A stretch of 64,000 nt of DNA from contig NZ_JARIXP010000007.1 in assembly GCF_029269265.1 (NCBI RefSeq), positions 123,026-187,025 on the forward strand, in the 5' to 3' direction. The stretch comes from Rheinheimera sp. 1928-s. GTDB taxonomy: Bacteria > Pseudomonadota > Gammaproteobacteria > Enterobacterales > Alteromonadaceae. Both the position numbers and the translations under genes were made by a program. The notes under the pieces were generated by a model. It was not told the origin of the DNA, did no database searches, and saw only the letters and a list, made by a program, of their open reading frames with translations. Below, one piece after another: positions 31,879-42,403 of the stretch (position 1 is its first letter; each line of letters opens with the position of its first letter).

Positions 31879-32713
31879 GCTCTACTCCAAATAAGGTGGC
31901 TGAAGCAACAGCCACGGCCTGCACAGTTTCTTTAACATCGTGCACACGAATAATGCGGGCACCTTTGATGACAGCTATTGTGGCACAGGCCAAACTACCT
32001 GCCAAACGATCATCCAATTGGACGTTCAATAACTGACCAATCATCGACTTACGCGACATTCCAACTAACAGAGGGTAATTTAACGCCAGTAACTCTGAAA
32101 GCTGACTTAACAGCTGATAGTTGTGCTGCAAACTTTTGCCAAAACCAAAACCCGGGTCGAGAATAATCTGGCTTTTGGGGATCCCCGCAGCGATACATAC
32201 TTCTGCCCTTTGTTTTAAAAAGTCACACACCTCTTTGACCACGTCCTGATACAGAGGGGAATGCTGCATAGTTCTGGGTTGCCCCTGCATATGCATCAAA
32301 CACACAGGTACTTTGGCAGCAGCAGCCACGTCAACCGCACCTGGGTCTAACAAAGCTTTAATATCGTTAATGATATCAGCACCAGCAGCCACAGCTTCTT
32401 TCATGACTTGTGCTTTGCAGGTATCGATAGAAATCACACAATCCAGTTCAGAGCGGATGGCTTCAATCACAGGCAAAACTCTGTCGAGTTCTTGTTGCAA
32501 TGGCACTTCTTCTGCACCAGGGCGTGTCGACTCACCACCGATATCCAAAATAGCAGCACCAGCAGCAAGCATGGCACGAGCTTCTGCAATAGCTGCCGCT
32601 TTACCAATAAAGCGGCCACCATCCGAAAATGAGTCTGGTGTGATATTTAAAATCCCCATCACTTTTGGCCGGGATAAATCCAACTGACGCTGACGAGGTA
32701 ACTGCAACAACAT
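31871..32713 (-). CDS. folP: dihydropteroate synthase
   Basis: 280 residues. It joins pABA to dihydropterin pyrophosphate in folate synthesis and is the sulfonamide target. Motifs are [27 protein letters not shown] and [10 protein letters not shown]. It follows ftsH after a 250-bp repeat-rich gap and overlaps glmM. Confidence 0.97.
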   Translation of the reverse strand: MLLQLPRQRQLDLSRPKVMGILNITPDSFSDGGRFIGKAAAIAEARAMLAAGAAILDIGGESTRPGAEEVPLQQELDRVLPVIEAIRSELDCVISIDTCKAQVMKEAVAAGADIINDIKALLDPGAVDVAAAAKVPVCLMHMQGQPRTMQHSPLYQDVVKEVCDFLKQRAEVCIAAGIPKSQIILDPGFGFGKSLQHNYQLLSQLSELLALNYPLLVGMSRKSMIGQLLNVQLDDRLAGSLACATIAVIKGARIIRVHDVKETVQAVAVASATLFGVEHV

Positions 32714-32735
32714 AAAAATACTCCTTCACCTTCTC

Positions 32736-32913
32736 CATCGTAGCAACAACGAATCCGGCCTCCACCAGAGGCGGAGGCGTGATGTCGGCGAAATGCCAAA
32801 CTTTTGGCATTTAGAAAGACCGACATCACCCCACTGTTGCGACATACCGTACGCCCTGCACATCGTCGCAACAACGTTCCCGACAGTTGCGACATACCGT
32901 ACATCCTGCACAT
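32736..32913. repeat. mosaic of short direct and inverted repeats between folP and ftsH
   Basis: A 28-bp unit beginning GTTGCGACATACCGTAC occurs at 32836-32863 and 32886-32913 (26 of 28 identical). A second unit starting CATCGT-GCAACAACG occurs at 32736-32755 and 32861-32880. GTCGCAAC in one unit is the reverse complement of GTTGCGAC in the other. Between the copies lies a large two-tier palindrome. No open frame of note is seen. It looks like a non-coding intergenic repeat element. Confidence 0.7.
32779..32829. repeat. two-tier palindrome
   Basis: Outer arms GTGATGTCGG / CCGACATCAC (10 bp, perfect) enclose inner arms AAATGCCAAA / TTTGGCATTT (10 bp, perfect, loop CT). The spacers are 2 nt on the left and 7 nt on the right (AGAAAGA). 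Confidence 0.85.
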
Positions 32914-32917
32914 AGCA

Positions 32918-32943
32918 CAAACCCCGGGAATTCCCGGGGTTTG
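32918..32943 (-). terminator. terminator after ftsH
   Basis: AAACCCCGGG-AATT-CCCGGGGTTT is an almost perfect palindrome about 20-45 nt after the ftsH stop on the minus strand; a short purine/T tail follows. Confidence 0.7.
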
Positions 32944-32962
32944 CTTGATCAGAACTAAAGTT

Positions 32963-34873
32963 TTACAGAGGGTTTTCTGTGGATGGCTCTGACGGACTAA
33001 CAGCATCAACAGGTTTGGTTTCATCGCTGTTGGAGTCTTTATTTTTGTCCTTTGGTTCCCAGTTTTCTGGCTGACGCACTGTGCGACGATTCATCAGGTC
33101 GTCAATTTGTCTGGAATCAATAGTTTCATACAACATCAGCGCTTCTTTCATCGCATGCAAAATATCCATGTTTTCTTCAATCAGAGTTTTTGCTCTGTTG
33201 TAGTTACGATCGATAATAGCTTTGATCTCAGAATCAATGATACTGGCTGTTTCATCAGACATATTCTTCGCTTTGCCCATACTGCGGCCCAGGAATACTT
33301 CACCTTCTTCTTCAGCATACAACAGCGGACCTAATTTGTCCGAGAAGCCCCACTGAGTCACCATGTTACGCGCAATAGAAGTCGCGTATTTAATGTCCTG
33401 AGAAGCACCTGTGGATACTGAATCAGTGCCGTAGATTAACTCTTCAGCCAAACGACCACCGTAGGCCACTGAAATTTTACTTTCCAGTTTGCGACGGCTG
33501 ATGCTGATGGCATCGGCTTCTGGTAAGAAGAAGGTTACACCTAAAGCACGGCCACGAGGAATGATCGTCACTTTGTGCACAGGGTCATGCTCTGGCACCA
33601 GACAACCTACAATAGCGTGCCCTGCTTCGTGATAAGCCGTCATTTCTTTTTCTGCTTCCGACATCACCATAGAGCGGCGCTCTGCACCCATCATGATTTT
33701 ATCTTTGGCTTTTTCAAACTCTTCCATGCCAACCACACGGTTGTTACCGCGGGCAGCAAACAATGCAGCTTCATTCACCAGGTTGGCTAAATCGGCACCA
33801 GAGAATCCCGGAGTACCACGAGCAATTACGCTAGCTTTGACATCGTCACCTAACGGAACTTTGCGCATATGCACTTTAAGAATCTGTTCACGACCACGTA
33901 CGTCAGGCAAACCTACCACCACCTGACGGTCAAAACGACCTGGTCTTAATAAAGCAGCATCTAATACGTCTGGTCTGTTGGTTGCGGCAATAATGATGAT
34001 CCCTTCGTTACCATCAAAACCATCCATTTCCACCAGCATCTGGTTTAAAGTTTGTTCACGTTCATCATGACCACCACCTAAACCTGCACCACGCTGACGG
34101 CCAACGGCGTCAATTTCATCGATGAAGATAATGCAAGGAGCGGCCTTTTTAGCTTGCTCGAACATATCACGCACACGGCTGGCACCCACACCAACAAACA
34201 TTTCAACAAAGTCAGAACCTGAAATCGCGAAGAATGGTACTTTAGCTTCACCGGCAATCGCCTTGGCTAACAGGGTTTTACCTGTACCTGGTGGGCCGAC
34301 CATCAAAATACCTTTTGGAATTTTACCGCCAAGCTTCTGGAAACGTGATGGGTCTTTTAAATAATCCACCAGCTCCGTCACTTCTTCTTTCGCTTCGTCA
34401 CAACCAGCAACATCAGCAAAAGTAGTTTTGATTTGATCTTCACCCATTAAACGGGCACGGCTCTTACCAAAGGACATAGCGCCCTTGCCACCGCCGCCTT
34501 GCATCTGGCGCATAAAGAAAATCCAGACACCTATTAATAGCAGCATAGGGAACCAGGAAATAAAAATCTGTCCAAGCATGCTTGGGCTTTCCGGTGCAGT
34601 GCCAGAAAAGGTGATGTCATTTTTGTACATGTCATCAATCAGTTTCGGATCATAGCCAGTTGGGATCACAGTCTCGAAACGCTCGCCTGAACGTTTTATA
34701 CCAGTGATAACGCCTTTCTGTTCCTTCACCTCACGGATCTGGCCCTGACTGGCTTCTTTCAGAAACTGGGTATAACTCATTTGCTTATCTGCTTTGTCAG
34801 CAGGACCAAAACTATTAAATACCGACATCAATACAACGGCGATAACCAGCCATACGATGAGATTTTTTGCCAT
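32963..34873 (-). CDS. ftsH: ATP-dependent zinc metalloprotease FtsH
   Basis: 636 residues from the ATG at 34873 ([14 protein letters not shown]); a TTG at 34882 is in frame but gives a non-family extension. Two membrane segments (about 5-22 and 102-120) are followed by the AAA domain with GPPGTGKT and FIDEIDAVG, and the zinc site HEAGH. It degrades membrane proteins, LpxC and sigma-32. It is co-transcribed with rlmE from a sigma-32-type promoter at 35614. Confidence 0.98.
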   Translation of the reverse strand: MAKNLIVWLVIAVVLMSVFNSFGPADKADKQMSYTQFLKEASQGQIREVKEQKGVITGIKRSGERFETVIPTGYDPKLIDDMYKNDITFSGTAPESPSMLGQIFISWFPMLLLIGVWIFFMRQMQGGGGKGAMSFGKSRARLMGEDQIKTTFADVAGCDEAKEEVTELVDYLKDPSRFQKLGGKIPKGILMVGPPGTGKTLLAKAIAGEAKVPFFAISGSDFVEMFVGVGASRVRDMFEQAKKAAPCIIFIDEIDAVGRQRGAGLGGGHDEREQTLNQMLVEMDGFDGNEGIIIIAATNRPDVLDAALLRPGRFDRQVVVGLPDVRGREQILKVHMRKVPLGDDVKASVIARGTPGFSGADLANLVNEAALFAARGNNRVVGMEEFEKAKDKIMMGAERRSMVMSEAEKEMTAYHEAGHAIVGCLVPEHDPVHKVTIIPRGRALGVTFFLPEADAISISRRKLESKISVAYGGRLAEELIYGTDSVSTGASQDIKYATSIARNMVTQWGFSDKLGPLLYAEEEGEVFLGRSMGKAKNMSDETASIIDSEIKAIIDRNYNRAKTLIEENMDILHAMKEALMLYETIDSRQIDDLMNRRTVRQPENWEPKDKNKDSNSDETKPVDAVSPSEPSTENPL

Positions 34874-34895
34874 GTCACTCAAGGTGAGAACCTCT

Positions 34896-34931
34896 CAGTT
34901 ACGAAAACAGTTACGAAAAAACGGTTACGAT
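34896..34931. repeat. three direct GTTACGA repeats between rlmE and ftsH
   Basis: GTTACGA occurs three times at 11- and 13-bp intervals in the 81-bp gap (minus strand TCGTAAC), separated by A-rich spacers. It lies just upstream of the ftsH start and could be a protein- or RNA-level control site; the role is unknown. Confidence 0.5.
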
Positions 34932-34954
34932 AAAATGAACCTACCGCTACTTTA

Positions 34955-35584
34955 CTAGACTTTAAAGCCTGTCGCTACGATATATGTCTCACTGGATCGT
35001 GCCCGGGACGAATCTGGCTTACGAATTCGTACCGTGGTGAATACACTGCGAACCTGCTGTACAAAGGGTTCAAAGCCTTCACCATGAAATACTTTGACCA
35101 CAAAACTGCCATTTTTCTTCAATACGTTGTTACACATTTCCAGGGCCAGTTCGACCAGATACATACTTCTGGACTGATCCACTGTGCTGTTACCACTCAT
35201 ATTGGGGGCCATATCGGACAATACAACATCCACATTGCGGCCACCAATACGCTCTAACAACGCATTTAGCACGGCGTCTTCACGAAAATCCCCTTGTAAA
35301 AAGGCAACGCCAGCTAAAGGGTCCATTGGCAGAATATCACAAGCCACTACGCAACCTGCCTGCCCTACCAATTCAGCGGCACGGGCCGACCAACTGCCTG
35401 GTGCTGAACCAAGATCTACGATCGTCATGCCGGTTTTGATCAGTTTATCTTTGTCCTGAATTTCATCCAGCTTGAAAGCAGCACGGGATCTTAGCCCTAA
35501 TTTTTGCGCTTTTTGCACAAAAGGGTCGCTTACGTGTTCCTGTAACCAGCGAGACGAGCTGGCGGAACGTTTTTTCTTTGTCAT
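34955..35584 (-). CDS. rlmE: 23S rRNA U2552 2'-O-methyltransferase
   Basis: 209 residues, a Rossmann-fold SAM methyltransferase. The SAM loop [12 protein letters not shown] and catalytic motifs VLSDMAPN and [10 protein letters not shown] are visible. It modifies the ribosomal A-loop and is heat-induced in E. coli. It precedes ftsH by 81 bp and is the first gene after the sigma-32 promoter. Confidence 0.97.
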   Translation of the reverse strand: MTKKKRSASSSRWLQEHVSDPFVQKAQKLGLRSRAAFKLDEIQDKDKLIKTGMTIVDLGSAPGSWSARAAELVGQAGCVVACDILPMDPLAGVAFLQGDFREDAVLNALLERIGGRNVDVVLSDMAPNMSGNSTVDQSRSMYLVELALEMCNNVLKKNGSFVVKVFHGEGFEPFVQQVRSVFTTVRIRKPDSSRARSSETYIVATGFKV

Positions 35585-35613
35585 CTGAGTACTCTTAAAT
35601 AGTCTTCATAGCA

Positions 35614-35642
35614 AGATGGCGGTACAATAGTGTAATTTCAAG
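35614..35642 (-). promoter_or_regulatory. sigma-32 heat-shock promoter of rlmE-ftsH
   Basis: On the minus strand CTTGAAA is followed after 14 nt by CGCCATCT, a near match to the consensus CTTGAAA-N13-15-CCCCATNT. It lies about 30 bp upstream of the rlmE start. Confidence 0.8.
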
Positions 35643-35668
35643 CTTTCCAACACGGAAAATCTACACAT

Positions 35669-35965
35669 ATGAACCTTAGTAATAAACAAAAACAGTTTTT
35701 AAAAGCCAAAGCACACGAGTTAAAGCCAACCATTCTGCTGGGTGGCAACGGATTAACTGAAGGTGTAATGGCCGAAATTGATTTGGCATTAGAGCACCAT
35801 GAACTGATCAAAGTGAAAGTTCCAAGCATCGATCGCGAAGAAAAAGTCGCGATTATGGACGCTATAGTGCGCGAAGCCAAAGCACAAAAAGTGCAGGTGA
35901 TTGGCCATATTCTGGTGATCTACCGCGCTGCCAAAGAGAAAAAGTTACATATTCCAAAGGGCTAA
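35669..35965 (+). CDS. yhbY: CRM-domain ribosome assembly RNA-binding protein
   Basis: 98 residues, a single CRM domain. The family signature LKPTILLGGNGLTEGVMAEIDLAL is close to the N-terminus, with the GxxG-type loop in LLGGNG. It associates with pre-50S particles. Its divergent position next to rlmE is conserved in E. coli. It converges with the unknown gene at 35962, overlapping by 4 nt. Confidence 0.95.
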   Translation: MNLSNKQKQFLKAKAHELKPTILLGGNGLTEGVMAEIDLALEHHELIKVKVPSIDREEKVAIMDAIVREAKAQKVQVIGHILVIYRAAKEKKLHIPKG

Positions 35966-36372
35966 TCAGCGCCTTTTAAGTAACCTGCGGCCTGCAAAAA
36001 CATGCGGGCCGACTCTTCATTTTCTGCAATATGCCTGGTCAAATACGCTGGTTTCTCGACTTCAGTCGCTTTTAAATACTGCCAGGTGAGCATTTCATCG
36101 GCCGGTAGCAACAATTCCACATGATGCAGATTGTGCGCGAAAGCCCAAACCGAGTTCTGTTTTAGCAAATCTAACGACTGGGCCGGACTGGCTTGCCATT
36201 GCCTGATATCCAATACCACAGCCCAAGGTTTCGCTACTATTGGAGCAACCAAAGCGCGGAAATCCCTGATGTACTCTTCAGTACCCAGTAAGCTAGACAC
36301 ACCAAAAACCTGAACCCAAAGTACCTGGTCCATCAGTTGAAGCTGATAAGCTTTTGCCTGACCTCTTTGCAT
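35962..36372 (-). CDS. uncharacterised small protein, STAS-like size
   Basis: About 136 residues from the ATG at 36372. The frame is open back to 36444, but that part lies in the greA terminator and has no ribosome site. The pattern of strands and helices (WVQVFGVSS, WAVVLDIRQWQ, HHVELLLPADEM) resembles SpoIIAA/STAS-like single domains, without a clear match. There is no signal peptide or membrane segment. It sits between greA and yhbY. I do not recognise the family with confidence. Confidence 0.65.
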   Translation of the reverse strand: MQRGQAKAYQLQLMDQVLWVQVFGVSSLLGTEEYIRDFRALVAPIVAKPWAVVLDIRQWQASPAQSLDLLKQNSVWAFAHNLHHVELLLPADEMLTWQYLKATEVEKPAYLTRHIAENEESARMFLQAAGYLKGAD

Positions 36373-36413
36373 ATCTGTATGCTCTGCTACCTGTGTTCTG
36401 AATGGTTTAGAGT

Positions 36414-36439
36414 AAAAAGGCGGCCTAAGCCGCCTTTTT
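36414..36439 (-). terminator. rho-independent terminator after greA
   Basis: A perfect 11-bp stem AAAAAGGCGGC / GCCGCCTTTTT with loop CTAA lies about 15 nt downstream of the greA stop. Confidence 0.9.
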
Positions 36440-36453
36440 AACACTGGTCCAGT

Positions 36454-36930
36454 TTACAAATACTGCACCTGGGTGATCTCAAACTCCACCATACCAGCTG
36501 GAGTATTGATGGTGACCACGTCTTCTTCTGTTTTACCAATTAAACCGCGGGCTATAGGTGAATTCACCGAAATCCTGAAGTTTTTAATATCCGCTTCATC
36601 ATCACCGACAATACGGTAGGTGACTTCTTCTTCCGTATCAAGGTTCAGAATGGTTACAGTGGCACCAAAAATCACTTTACCGTTATTTGGCATTTTAGTG
36701 ATATCGATGATCTGTGCATTGGACAACTTGGCCTCGATATCCTGAATGCGGCCTTCACAAAACCCCTGTTGTTCGCGGGCTGCATGGTATTCCGCATTCT
36801 CTTTTAAATCACCATGGGCACGCGCCTCAGCAATAGCTGTAACGATGGCCGGACGTTTCACGGTTTTCAGCTCTTGTAGTTCATCACGCAAGCGCTGAGC
36901 CCCTTGAACCGTCATAGGGATCTGACTCAT
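36454..36930 (-). CDS. greA: transcription elongation factor GreA
   Basis: 158 residues. An N-terminal coiled coil (with the tip region [16 protein letters not shown]) enters the RNA polymerase secondary channel and triggers cleavage of backtracked RNA; a C-terminal FKBP-like domain follows. Its start overlaps the carB stop as ATGA, giving carA-carB-greA. Confidence 0.97.
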   Translation of the reverse strand: MSQIPMTVQGAQRLRDELQELKTVKRPAIVTAIAEARAHGDLKENAEYHAAREQQGFCEGRIQDIEAKLSNAQIIDITKMPNNGKVIFGATVTILNLDTEEEVTYRIVGDDEADIKNFRISVNSPIARGLIGKTEEDVVTINTPAGMVEFEITQVQYL

Positions 36931-39900
36931 CCGTATACTCTCTTATGTAGTTCCTGCACTGATGCAACTGTAGCAAAAGCATTGGCTGCGTTGGCTTTAC
37001 AGGTTGCAAAAGCTGCATTTAAAGTTGTTGTGTAGTTGGCTTTATGTTGCAGCGCGCCACGTCGTAACACTTTAGAGTCTTCAATCGCCTGGCGACCTTC
37101 TGTAGTGTTGACAATATAGCTGTATTCACCGTTTTTGATCCGGTCCAGAATATGCGGGCGACCTTCAAATACTTTGCTGACAGTACGGCATTCAATGCCT
37201 GCTGCTTCTAAAGCTTTGGCAGTACCACCTGTTGCATCCAGCTCGAAACCCAGCTCAACCATAGTTCTGGCTAATTCAACAACGCGCACTTTATCGCTGT
37301 CACGTACTGAAAGTAAAGCACGACCACCTGTAGGGATCACTGTGCCTGCACCTAACTCTGCTTTGGCAAAAGCTTCAGCGAAGGTATCACCCACACCCAT
37401 CACTTCGCCTGTTGAACGCATTTCAGGGCCGAGGATAGGATCCACACCCGGGAATTTGTTAAACGGGATCACCACTTCTTTCACTGAGAAATAAGGTGGA
37501 ATGATTTCTTTAGTAATACCTTGCGATGCTAAAGACTGGCCAGCCATACAACGGGCGCCTACTTTAGCCACTGCCATACCTGTAGCTTTTGATACAAAAG
37601 GCACAGTACGGGCAGCACGAGGGTTCACTTCAATCAGATAAATTTCGTTATCTTTCACCGCAAACTGAGTGTTCATTAAGCCGACTACACCCAACTCCAG
37701 TGCCAGCTTTTTCACCTGCTCGCGCATTCTGTCCTGTACATCAACAGATAAGCTGTGTGGTGGCAAAGAACAGGCTGAGTCGCCTGAGTGCACACCGGCT
37801 TGTTCAATGTGTTCCATAATGCCGCCGATGATGACTTCTTTGCCGTCACAAATGGCGTCGATATCCACTTCGATGGCATCATCAAGGAAGCGGTCCAGCA
37901 GTACCGGAGAATCATTCGACACGCTGACTGCTTCGGTCATATAACGACGTAAGTCGATATCGTCATAGACGATTTCCATAGCGCGGCCACCTAATACATA
38001 AGACGGACGCACAACCATTGGATAACCAATGGCCGGAGCTTTAGCAATGGCTTCTTCCAGACTGGTGACAGTGGCGTTTTGTGGTTGTTTTAAACCTAAA
38101 CGCTCTACCGCGTGCTGGAAACGTTCACGGTCTTCAGCACGGTCAATGGCATCTGGTGAAGTACCAATAATTGGCACTCCGTTCGCTTCTAAAGCACGGG
38201 CTAATTTTAATGGCGTCTGACCGCCGTACTGAACAATAACGCCTTTTGGCTGTTCTTTGATCACGATTTCCAGTACGTCTTCCAGGGTAATAGATTCGAA
38301 GTACAGACGATCGGAAGTGTCGTAGTCTGTCGATACGGTCTCAGGGTTACAGTTGACCATAATAGTCTCGTAACCGTCTTCACGTAAGGCCAGAGCAGCG
38401 TGTACACAGCAGTAGTCAAACTCAATACCCTGACCTATGCGGTTTGGACCACCACCAATAATCATGATCTTGTCACGATTGGTGGGTGCAGCTTCACATT
38501 CTTCATCGTAAGTGCTGTACATGTAGGCCGTGTCTGATGAAAATTCAGCAGCACAGGTATCGACACGTTTATACACCGGATGCAGACCAAAGCTGTGACG
38601 CTTTTTACGCACTTCGCTTTCAGCTACACCTAATAAGTCAGCCAGACGTTGGTCGGCAAAACCTTTACGTTTTAAGACCTTTAAGCGTTTTTCATCTAAA
38701 CCGGCAAAACCAGCAGCTTTTACTGCAGTTTCTTCTTTTAATAAATCTTCAATCTGAACCAGGAACCAGTGATCGATTTTGGTCAGCGCATAGATTTCAT
38801 CCATGCTCATGCCTAAACGGAAGGCATCGGCTATGTACCAAATACGGTGTGAACCAGGTTCACGCAGTTCACGAATGATTTTTTCTTTGGCTTCAGGAGC
38901 GTGTATATCGATAATCGGGTCTAAACCACAAACACCAATTTCCAGACCACGTAAAGCTTTTTGCAGCGACTCTTGCTGGTTACGGCCAATCGCCATCACT
39001 TCACCAACAGACTTCATCTGTGTGGTTAAGCGGTCATTAGCACCAGCAAATTTTTCGAAGTTAAAACGTGGCACTTTGGTCACAACGTAGTCGATGCTTG
39101 GTTCAAACGAAGCCGGTGTTTTACCGCCTGTGATATCGTTTGCCAATTCATCCAGCGTATAACCACAAGCCAGCTTAGCCGCCACTTTAGCAATAGGGAA
39201 ACCTGTTGCTTTAGAGGCTAAAGCTGAAGAACGTGATACACGTGGGTTCATCTCGATGATGACCATACGGCCATCTTCAGGATTGATACCAAACTGGACG
39301 TTTGAACCACCGGTTTCCACACCAATTTCACGCAGTACAGCCAAAGAGGCGTTACGCATGATTTGATATTCTTTATCCGTTAAGGTCTGAGCAGGCGCTA
39401 CGGTGATCGAGTCACCTGTATGTACACCCATAGGGTCGAAGTTTTCGATAGAACACACGATGATGCAGTTGTCGTTTTTATCACGAACCACTTCCATCTC
39501 GTATTCTTTCCAGCCGATCAGAGATTCATCAATCAGCAACTCTTTAGTTGGCGATAAATCCAGGCCACGGGTACAGATTTCTTCAAATTCTTCACGGTTG
39601 TAAGCAATACCACCACCAGAACCACCCATAGTGAACGACGGACGAATGATGCAAGGGAAACCAATAGTTTCCAGCACGCCGTACGCTTCTTCCATCGAAT
39701 GGGCAAAACCAGCACGTGGGCAAGACAGGCCGATAGAGCGCATGGCTTTATCGAAACGGCCACGGTCTTCTGCTTTGTCGATTGCATCGGCAGTCGCGCC
39801 AATCATTTCGACATTGTATTTTGCCAGCACACCGTGACGCTCTAAATCCAGCGCACAGTTTAATGCGGTCTGACCGCCCATGGTCGGTAACACCGCACAT

Positions 39901-40148
39901 GGACGTTCTTTTTCAATGATTTTCTCCACCACTTGCCAGTGGATAGGTTCGATGTAGGTCGCATCGGCCATTTCCGGGTCTGTCATGATAGTGGCAGGGT
40001 TAGAGTTCACCAGTATAACGCGGTAACCCTCTTCTTTTAATGCTTTACAGGCTTGAGCACCTGAATAATCGAACTCACAAGCCTGACCAATCACAATAGG
40101 ACCGGCGCCGAGGATAAGAATACTTTTAAGATCGGTACGTTTTGGCAT
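36927..40148 (-). CDS. carB: carbamoyl-phosphate synthase large subunit
   Basis: 1073 residues, two tandem ATP-grasp halves ([18 protein letters not shown] at the start; the second begins near [15 protein letters not shown]) and a C-terminal MGS-like allosteric domain. It uses glutamine-derived ammonia, bicarbonate and two ATP to make carbamoyl phosphate for arginine and pyrimidines. The length equals E. coli CarB. Confidence 0.98.
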   Translation of the reverse strand: MPKRTDLKSILILGAGPIVIGQACEFDYSGAQACKALKEEGYRVILVNSNPATIMTDPEMADATYIEPIHWQVVEKIIEKERPCAVLPTMGGQTALNCALDLERHGVLAKYNVEMIGATADAIDKAEDRGRFDKAMRSIGLSCPRAGFAHSMEEAYGVLETIGFPCIIRPSFTMGGSGGGIAYNREEFEEICTRGLDLSPTKELLIDESLIGWKEYEMEVVRDKNDNCIIVCSIENFDPMGVHTGDSITVAPAQTLTDKEYQIMRNASLAVLREIGVETGGSNVQFGINPEDGRMVIIEMNPRVSRSSALASKATGFPIAKVAAKLACGYTLDELANDITGGKTPASFEPSIDYVVTKVPRFNFEKFAGANDRLTTQMKSVGEVMAIGRNQQESLQKALRGLEIGVCGLDPIIDIHAPEAKEKIIRELREPGSHRIWYIADAFRLGMSMDEIYALTKIDHWFLVQIEDLLKEETAVKAAGFAGLDEKRLKVLKRKGFADQRLADLLGVAESEVRKKRHSFGLHPVYKRVDTCAAEFSSDTAYMYSTYDEECEAAPTNRDKIMIIGGGPNRIGQGIEFDYCCVHAALALREDGYETIMVNCNPETVSTDYDTSDRLYFESITLEDVLEIVIKEQPKGVIVQYGGQTPLKLARALEANGVPIIGTSPDAIDRAEDRERFQHAVERLGLKQPQNATVTSLEEAIAKAPAIGYPMVVRPSYVLGGRAMEIVYDDIDLRRYMTEAVSVSNDSPVLLDRFLDDAIEVDIDAICDGKEVIIGGIMEHIEQAGVHSGDSACSLPPHSLSVDVQDRMREQVKKLALELGVVGLMNTQFAVKDNEIYLIEVNPRAARTVPFVSKATGMAVAKVGARCMAGQSLASQGITKEIIPPYFSVKEVVIPFNKFPGVDPILGPEMRSTGEVMGVGDTFAEAFAKAELGAGTVIPTGGRALLSVRDSDKVRVVELARTMVELGFELDATGGTAKALEAAGIECRTVSKVFEGRPHILDRIKNGEYSYIVNTTEGRQAIEDSKVLRRGALQHKANYTTTLNAAFATCKANAANAFATVASVQELHKRVYG

Positions 40149-40179
40149 AGCTATTCTCTGTCTCTCTGATTCTTACCAA

Positions 40180-41310
40180 TTAAGCCTGACGCTGTTGCAT
40201 CAATTCGATAAAGTGGTCAAACAATTCACTGGCTTCGTGTGGACCAGGACTGGCTTCAGGGTGGCCCTGGAAGCTGAACGCTGGTTTGTCGGTGCGGTGA
40301 ATGCCCTGCAAAGTACCATCAAACAGCGACTTGTGAGTCGCACGTAAATTGGCAGGCAAGGTAGCTTCTTCCACAGCAAAACCGTGGTTCTGTGCTGTGA
40401 TTAACACCTTGTTTGTATCCAGATTTTTCACCGGATGGTTACCACCATGGTGACCCACTGTCATTTTGATCGTCTTGGCACCGCTGGCTAACGCCAATAA
40501 CTGGTGACCTAAACAAATACCAAACACAGGAATATCAGTGGTCAGCAAAGTTTCGATGGCTTTAATAGCGTAATCACAAGGAGCCGGATCACCAGGACCG
40601 TTGGATAAGAAAATACCGTCAGGGTTCAGTGCAAGCACTTCTTCAGCAGGAGTTTGAGCCGGAACTACAGTTAAACGACAACCGCGATCGGCCAACATAC
40701 GTAAAATATTACGTTTCACGCCAAAATCGTAGGCAACTACATGAAAGGCTGAATTATCTGGTTTGGCAAAGCCCTGACCTAAAGTCCAGCTGCCTTCTGT
40801 CCATTGATATGGCTCTTTCACTGAAACTTCTTTGGCTAAGTCCATACCGGACAAACCAGGGAAAGCACGTGCCAGTTCTAAAGCTTTGCTTTCATCTAAG
40901 TGATCACCTGCCATTAAGCAGCCGTTTTGTGCGCCTTTTTCACGCAAAATACGGGTCAGCTTACGGGTATCTATATCGGCGATGCCTAAAATATTACGGG
41001 AACTAAGATAGTGACTAAGAGAGGCTTGATTACGGAAATTGCTGGCTAACAAAGGAAGGTCACGGATAATCAGGCCCTTGGCCCAGATTTTATCGGATTC
41101 CTCATCTTCATCGTTCGTGCCGGTATTTCCAATATGAGGATATGTCAGAGTGACGATTTGTTCAGCATAGGAAGGATCCGTGAGGATTTCCTGATACCCG
41201 GTCATTGAGGTATTAAACACCACCTCTCCAACAGAAATACCTTCAGCGCCAATGGCTGTACCGCGAAATACGGTGCCGTCTTCCAGTACGAGCAGGGCGG
41301 ACTTAGTCAA
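40180..41310 (-). CDS. carA: carbamoyl-phosphate synthase small subunit
   Basis: 376 residues starting with TTG at 41310; GGAGG is 5 nt upstream and the product [13 protein letters not shown] aligns with the family start, whereas the upstream ATG at 41403 does not. The glutaminase triad region shows [13 protein letters not shown] (Cys) and [11 protein letters not shown] (His). It forms a complex with CarB, 31 bp downstream. Confidence 0.95.
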   Translation of the reverse strand: MTKSALLVLEDGTVFRGTAIGAEGISVGEVVFNTSMTGYQEILTDPSYAEQIVTLTYPHIGNTGTNDEDEESDKIWAKGLIIRDLPLLASNFRNQASLSHYLSSRNILGIADIDTRKLTRILREKGAQNGCLMAGDHLDESKALELARAFPGLSGMDLAKEVSVKEPYQWTEGSWTLGQGFAKPDNSAFHVVAYDFGVKRNILRMLADRGCRLTVVPAQTPAEEVLALNPDGIFLSNGPGDPAPCDYAIKAIETLLTTDIPVFGICLGHQLLALASGAKTIKMTVGHHGGNHPVKNLDTNKVLITAQNHGFAVEEATLPANLRATHKSLFDGTLQGIHRTDKPAFSFQGHPEASPGPHEASELFDHFIELMQQRQA

Positions 41311-41456
41311 AATAACCTCCAAACAGCAGAAAACGGGGGAAAAACATTGTTGTTCACCACCCGTTTTGACCCAGAATTTTTGTATCCACGTTTGCTTAGG
41401 CAAACCTGACTATTCTAGGCGATTTGAGCTATTTGGTCTAACTCTTTTTTGATATT

Positions 41457-41490
41457 TTATAAAAATGACGCTTTGATCGCATTTTTATAA
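41457..41490. promoter_or_regulatory. inverted repeat between dapB and carA
   Basis: TTATAAAAATG and CATTTTTATAA are perfect 11-bp arms with a 12-nt spacer. It could be the dapB terminator (T-run on the minus strand) or an operator for carAB. It does not match the ArgR box consensus I know. Confidence 0.5.
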
Positions 41491-41506
41491 CATATTGCTC
41501 AAAAAG

Positions 41507-42316
41507 TTAAGCTAAGTCGGCCAAACCCAGCACTTGTTGCATAGAATAAAGTCCTGGCTGTTTATTTTGCAACCAAAGCGCTGCACGCCATGCGCCCTGA
41601 GCAAAAGTACTGCGACTGGATGCCTTATGGGTAATCTCCAGCCGTTCACCGAGGTCAGCAAAGAGTGCGGTATGGTCACCAATAATGTCACCGCCCCGCA
41701 CAGTCGCAAACCCAATAGTCTTTTGATCACGCTCGCCGGTCATGCCTTCACGGCCATAAACAGCCACATCAGCCAGGTTGCGATCCAAAGCTTTAGCGAT
41801 TTGATGGCCAATAGCCATAGCCGTGCCAGAAGGAGCATCTTTTTTAAATCTGTGGTGGGCTTCGATAATTTCAATATCAGCCGTCTGCCCCATGACCTTA
41901 GCTGCAGTTTCTACCAGATGCAGTAGTAAGTTCACACCAACGCTCATATTGGGCGCCCAGACGATCGGAATATGTTCAGCGGCTTGTTGCACTGCTGCAT
42001 ATTGGCTATCTGTGAGACCCGTCACACCAATGACCAAGGCTTTTTTTGCCTGCACTGCTAATTCTAGATGCTCAAGCATAGCTTCTGGCATAGTGAAATC
42101 AATCCAGATGTCGGCCAAAGCAAAAGCAGCCAAAGAGGTTTCTGTAAAAGCCAGGTTTAGTTTGCCACAACCCGCCAGTTCACCTGAATCCATACCTATT
42201 AACGCAGAACCAGCACGCACAGTAGCAGCGCTGATCGGCAATTGATGCTCTTTAGCCACGCTAACTAAAGCTCTGCCCATACGGCCGTTGGCGCCTAAGA
42301 TACCTACTGCACTCAT
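41507..42316 (-). CDS. dapB: 4-hydroxy-tetrahydrodipicolinate reductase
   Basis: 269 residues. The NAD(P)-binding loop GANGRMGRAL and the substrate motif EAHHRFKKDAPSGTA are clear. It acts in the lysine/diaminopimelate pathway. It lies upstream of carAB on the same strand, as in E. coli. Confidence 0.97.
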   Translation of the reverse strand: MSAVGILGANGRMGRALVSVAKEHQLPISAATVRAGSALIGMDSGELAGCGKLNLAFTETSLAAFALADIWIDFTMPEAMLEHLELAVQAKKALVIGVTGLTDSQYAAVQQAAEHIPIVWAPNMSVGVNLLLHLVETAAKVMGQTADIEIIEAHHRFKKDAPSGTAMAIGHQIAKALDRNLADVAVYGREGMTGERDQKTIGFATVRGGDIIGDHTALFADLGERLEITHKASSRSTFAQGAWRAALWLQNKQPGLYSMQQVLGLADLA

Positions 42317-42361
42317 CTGTTGTTCCTGGAATTGGCTACTGTAATACGGGCGCTATTAAAC

Positions 42362-42396
42362 GGCAGTCCGGATGGATATGCAACCCCAAACTGCCA
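42362..42396 (-). terminator. weak stem-loop after the yqhD-like gene
   Basis: GGCAGT / ACTGCC arms with a long loop, followed on the minus strand by GTTTAAT. Weak candidate only. Confidence 0.3.
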
Positions 42397-42403
42397 GTCT
42401 CTA

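Noticed and set aside
32836..32913. Two similar 28-bp repeats with a 22-bp gap, considered as a CRISPR remnant
   Set aside because: Only two units, a related third sequence in the spacer, internal complementarity with neighbouring units, and no cas genes; better explained as an intergenic repeat element.
41457..41490. Inverted repeat considered as an ArgR box for carAB
   Set aside because: The arms TTATAAAAATG/CATTTTTATAA do not fit the ArgR consensus (TNTGAAT-ATTCANA); reported only as an unspecified inverted repeat.
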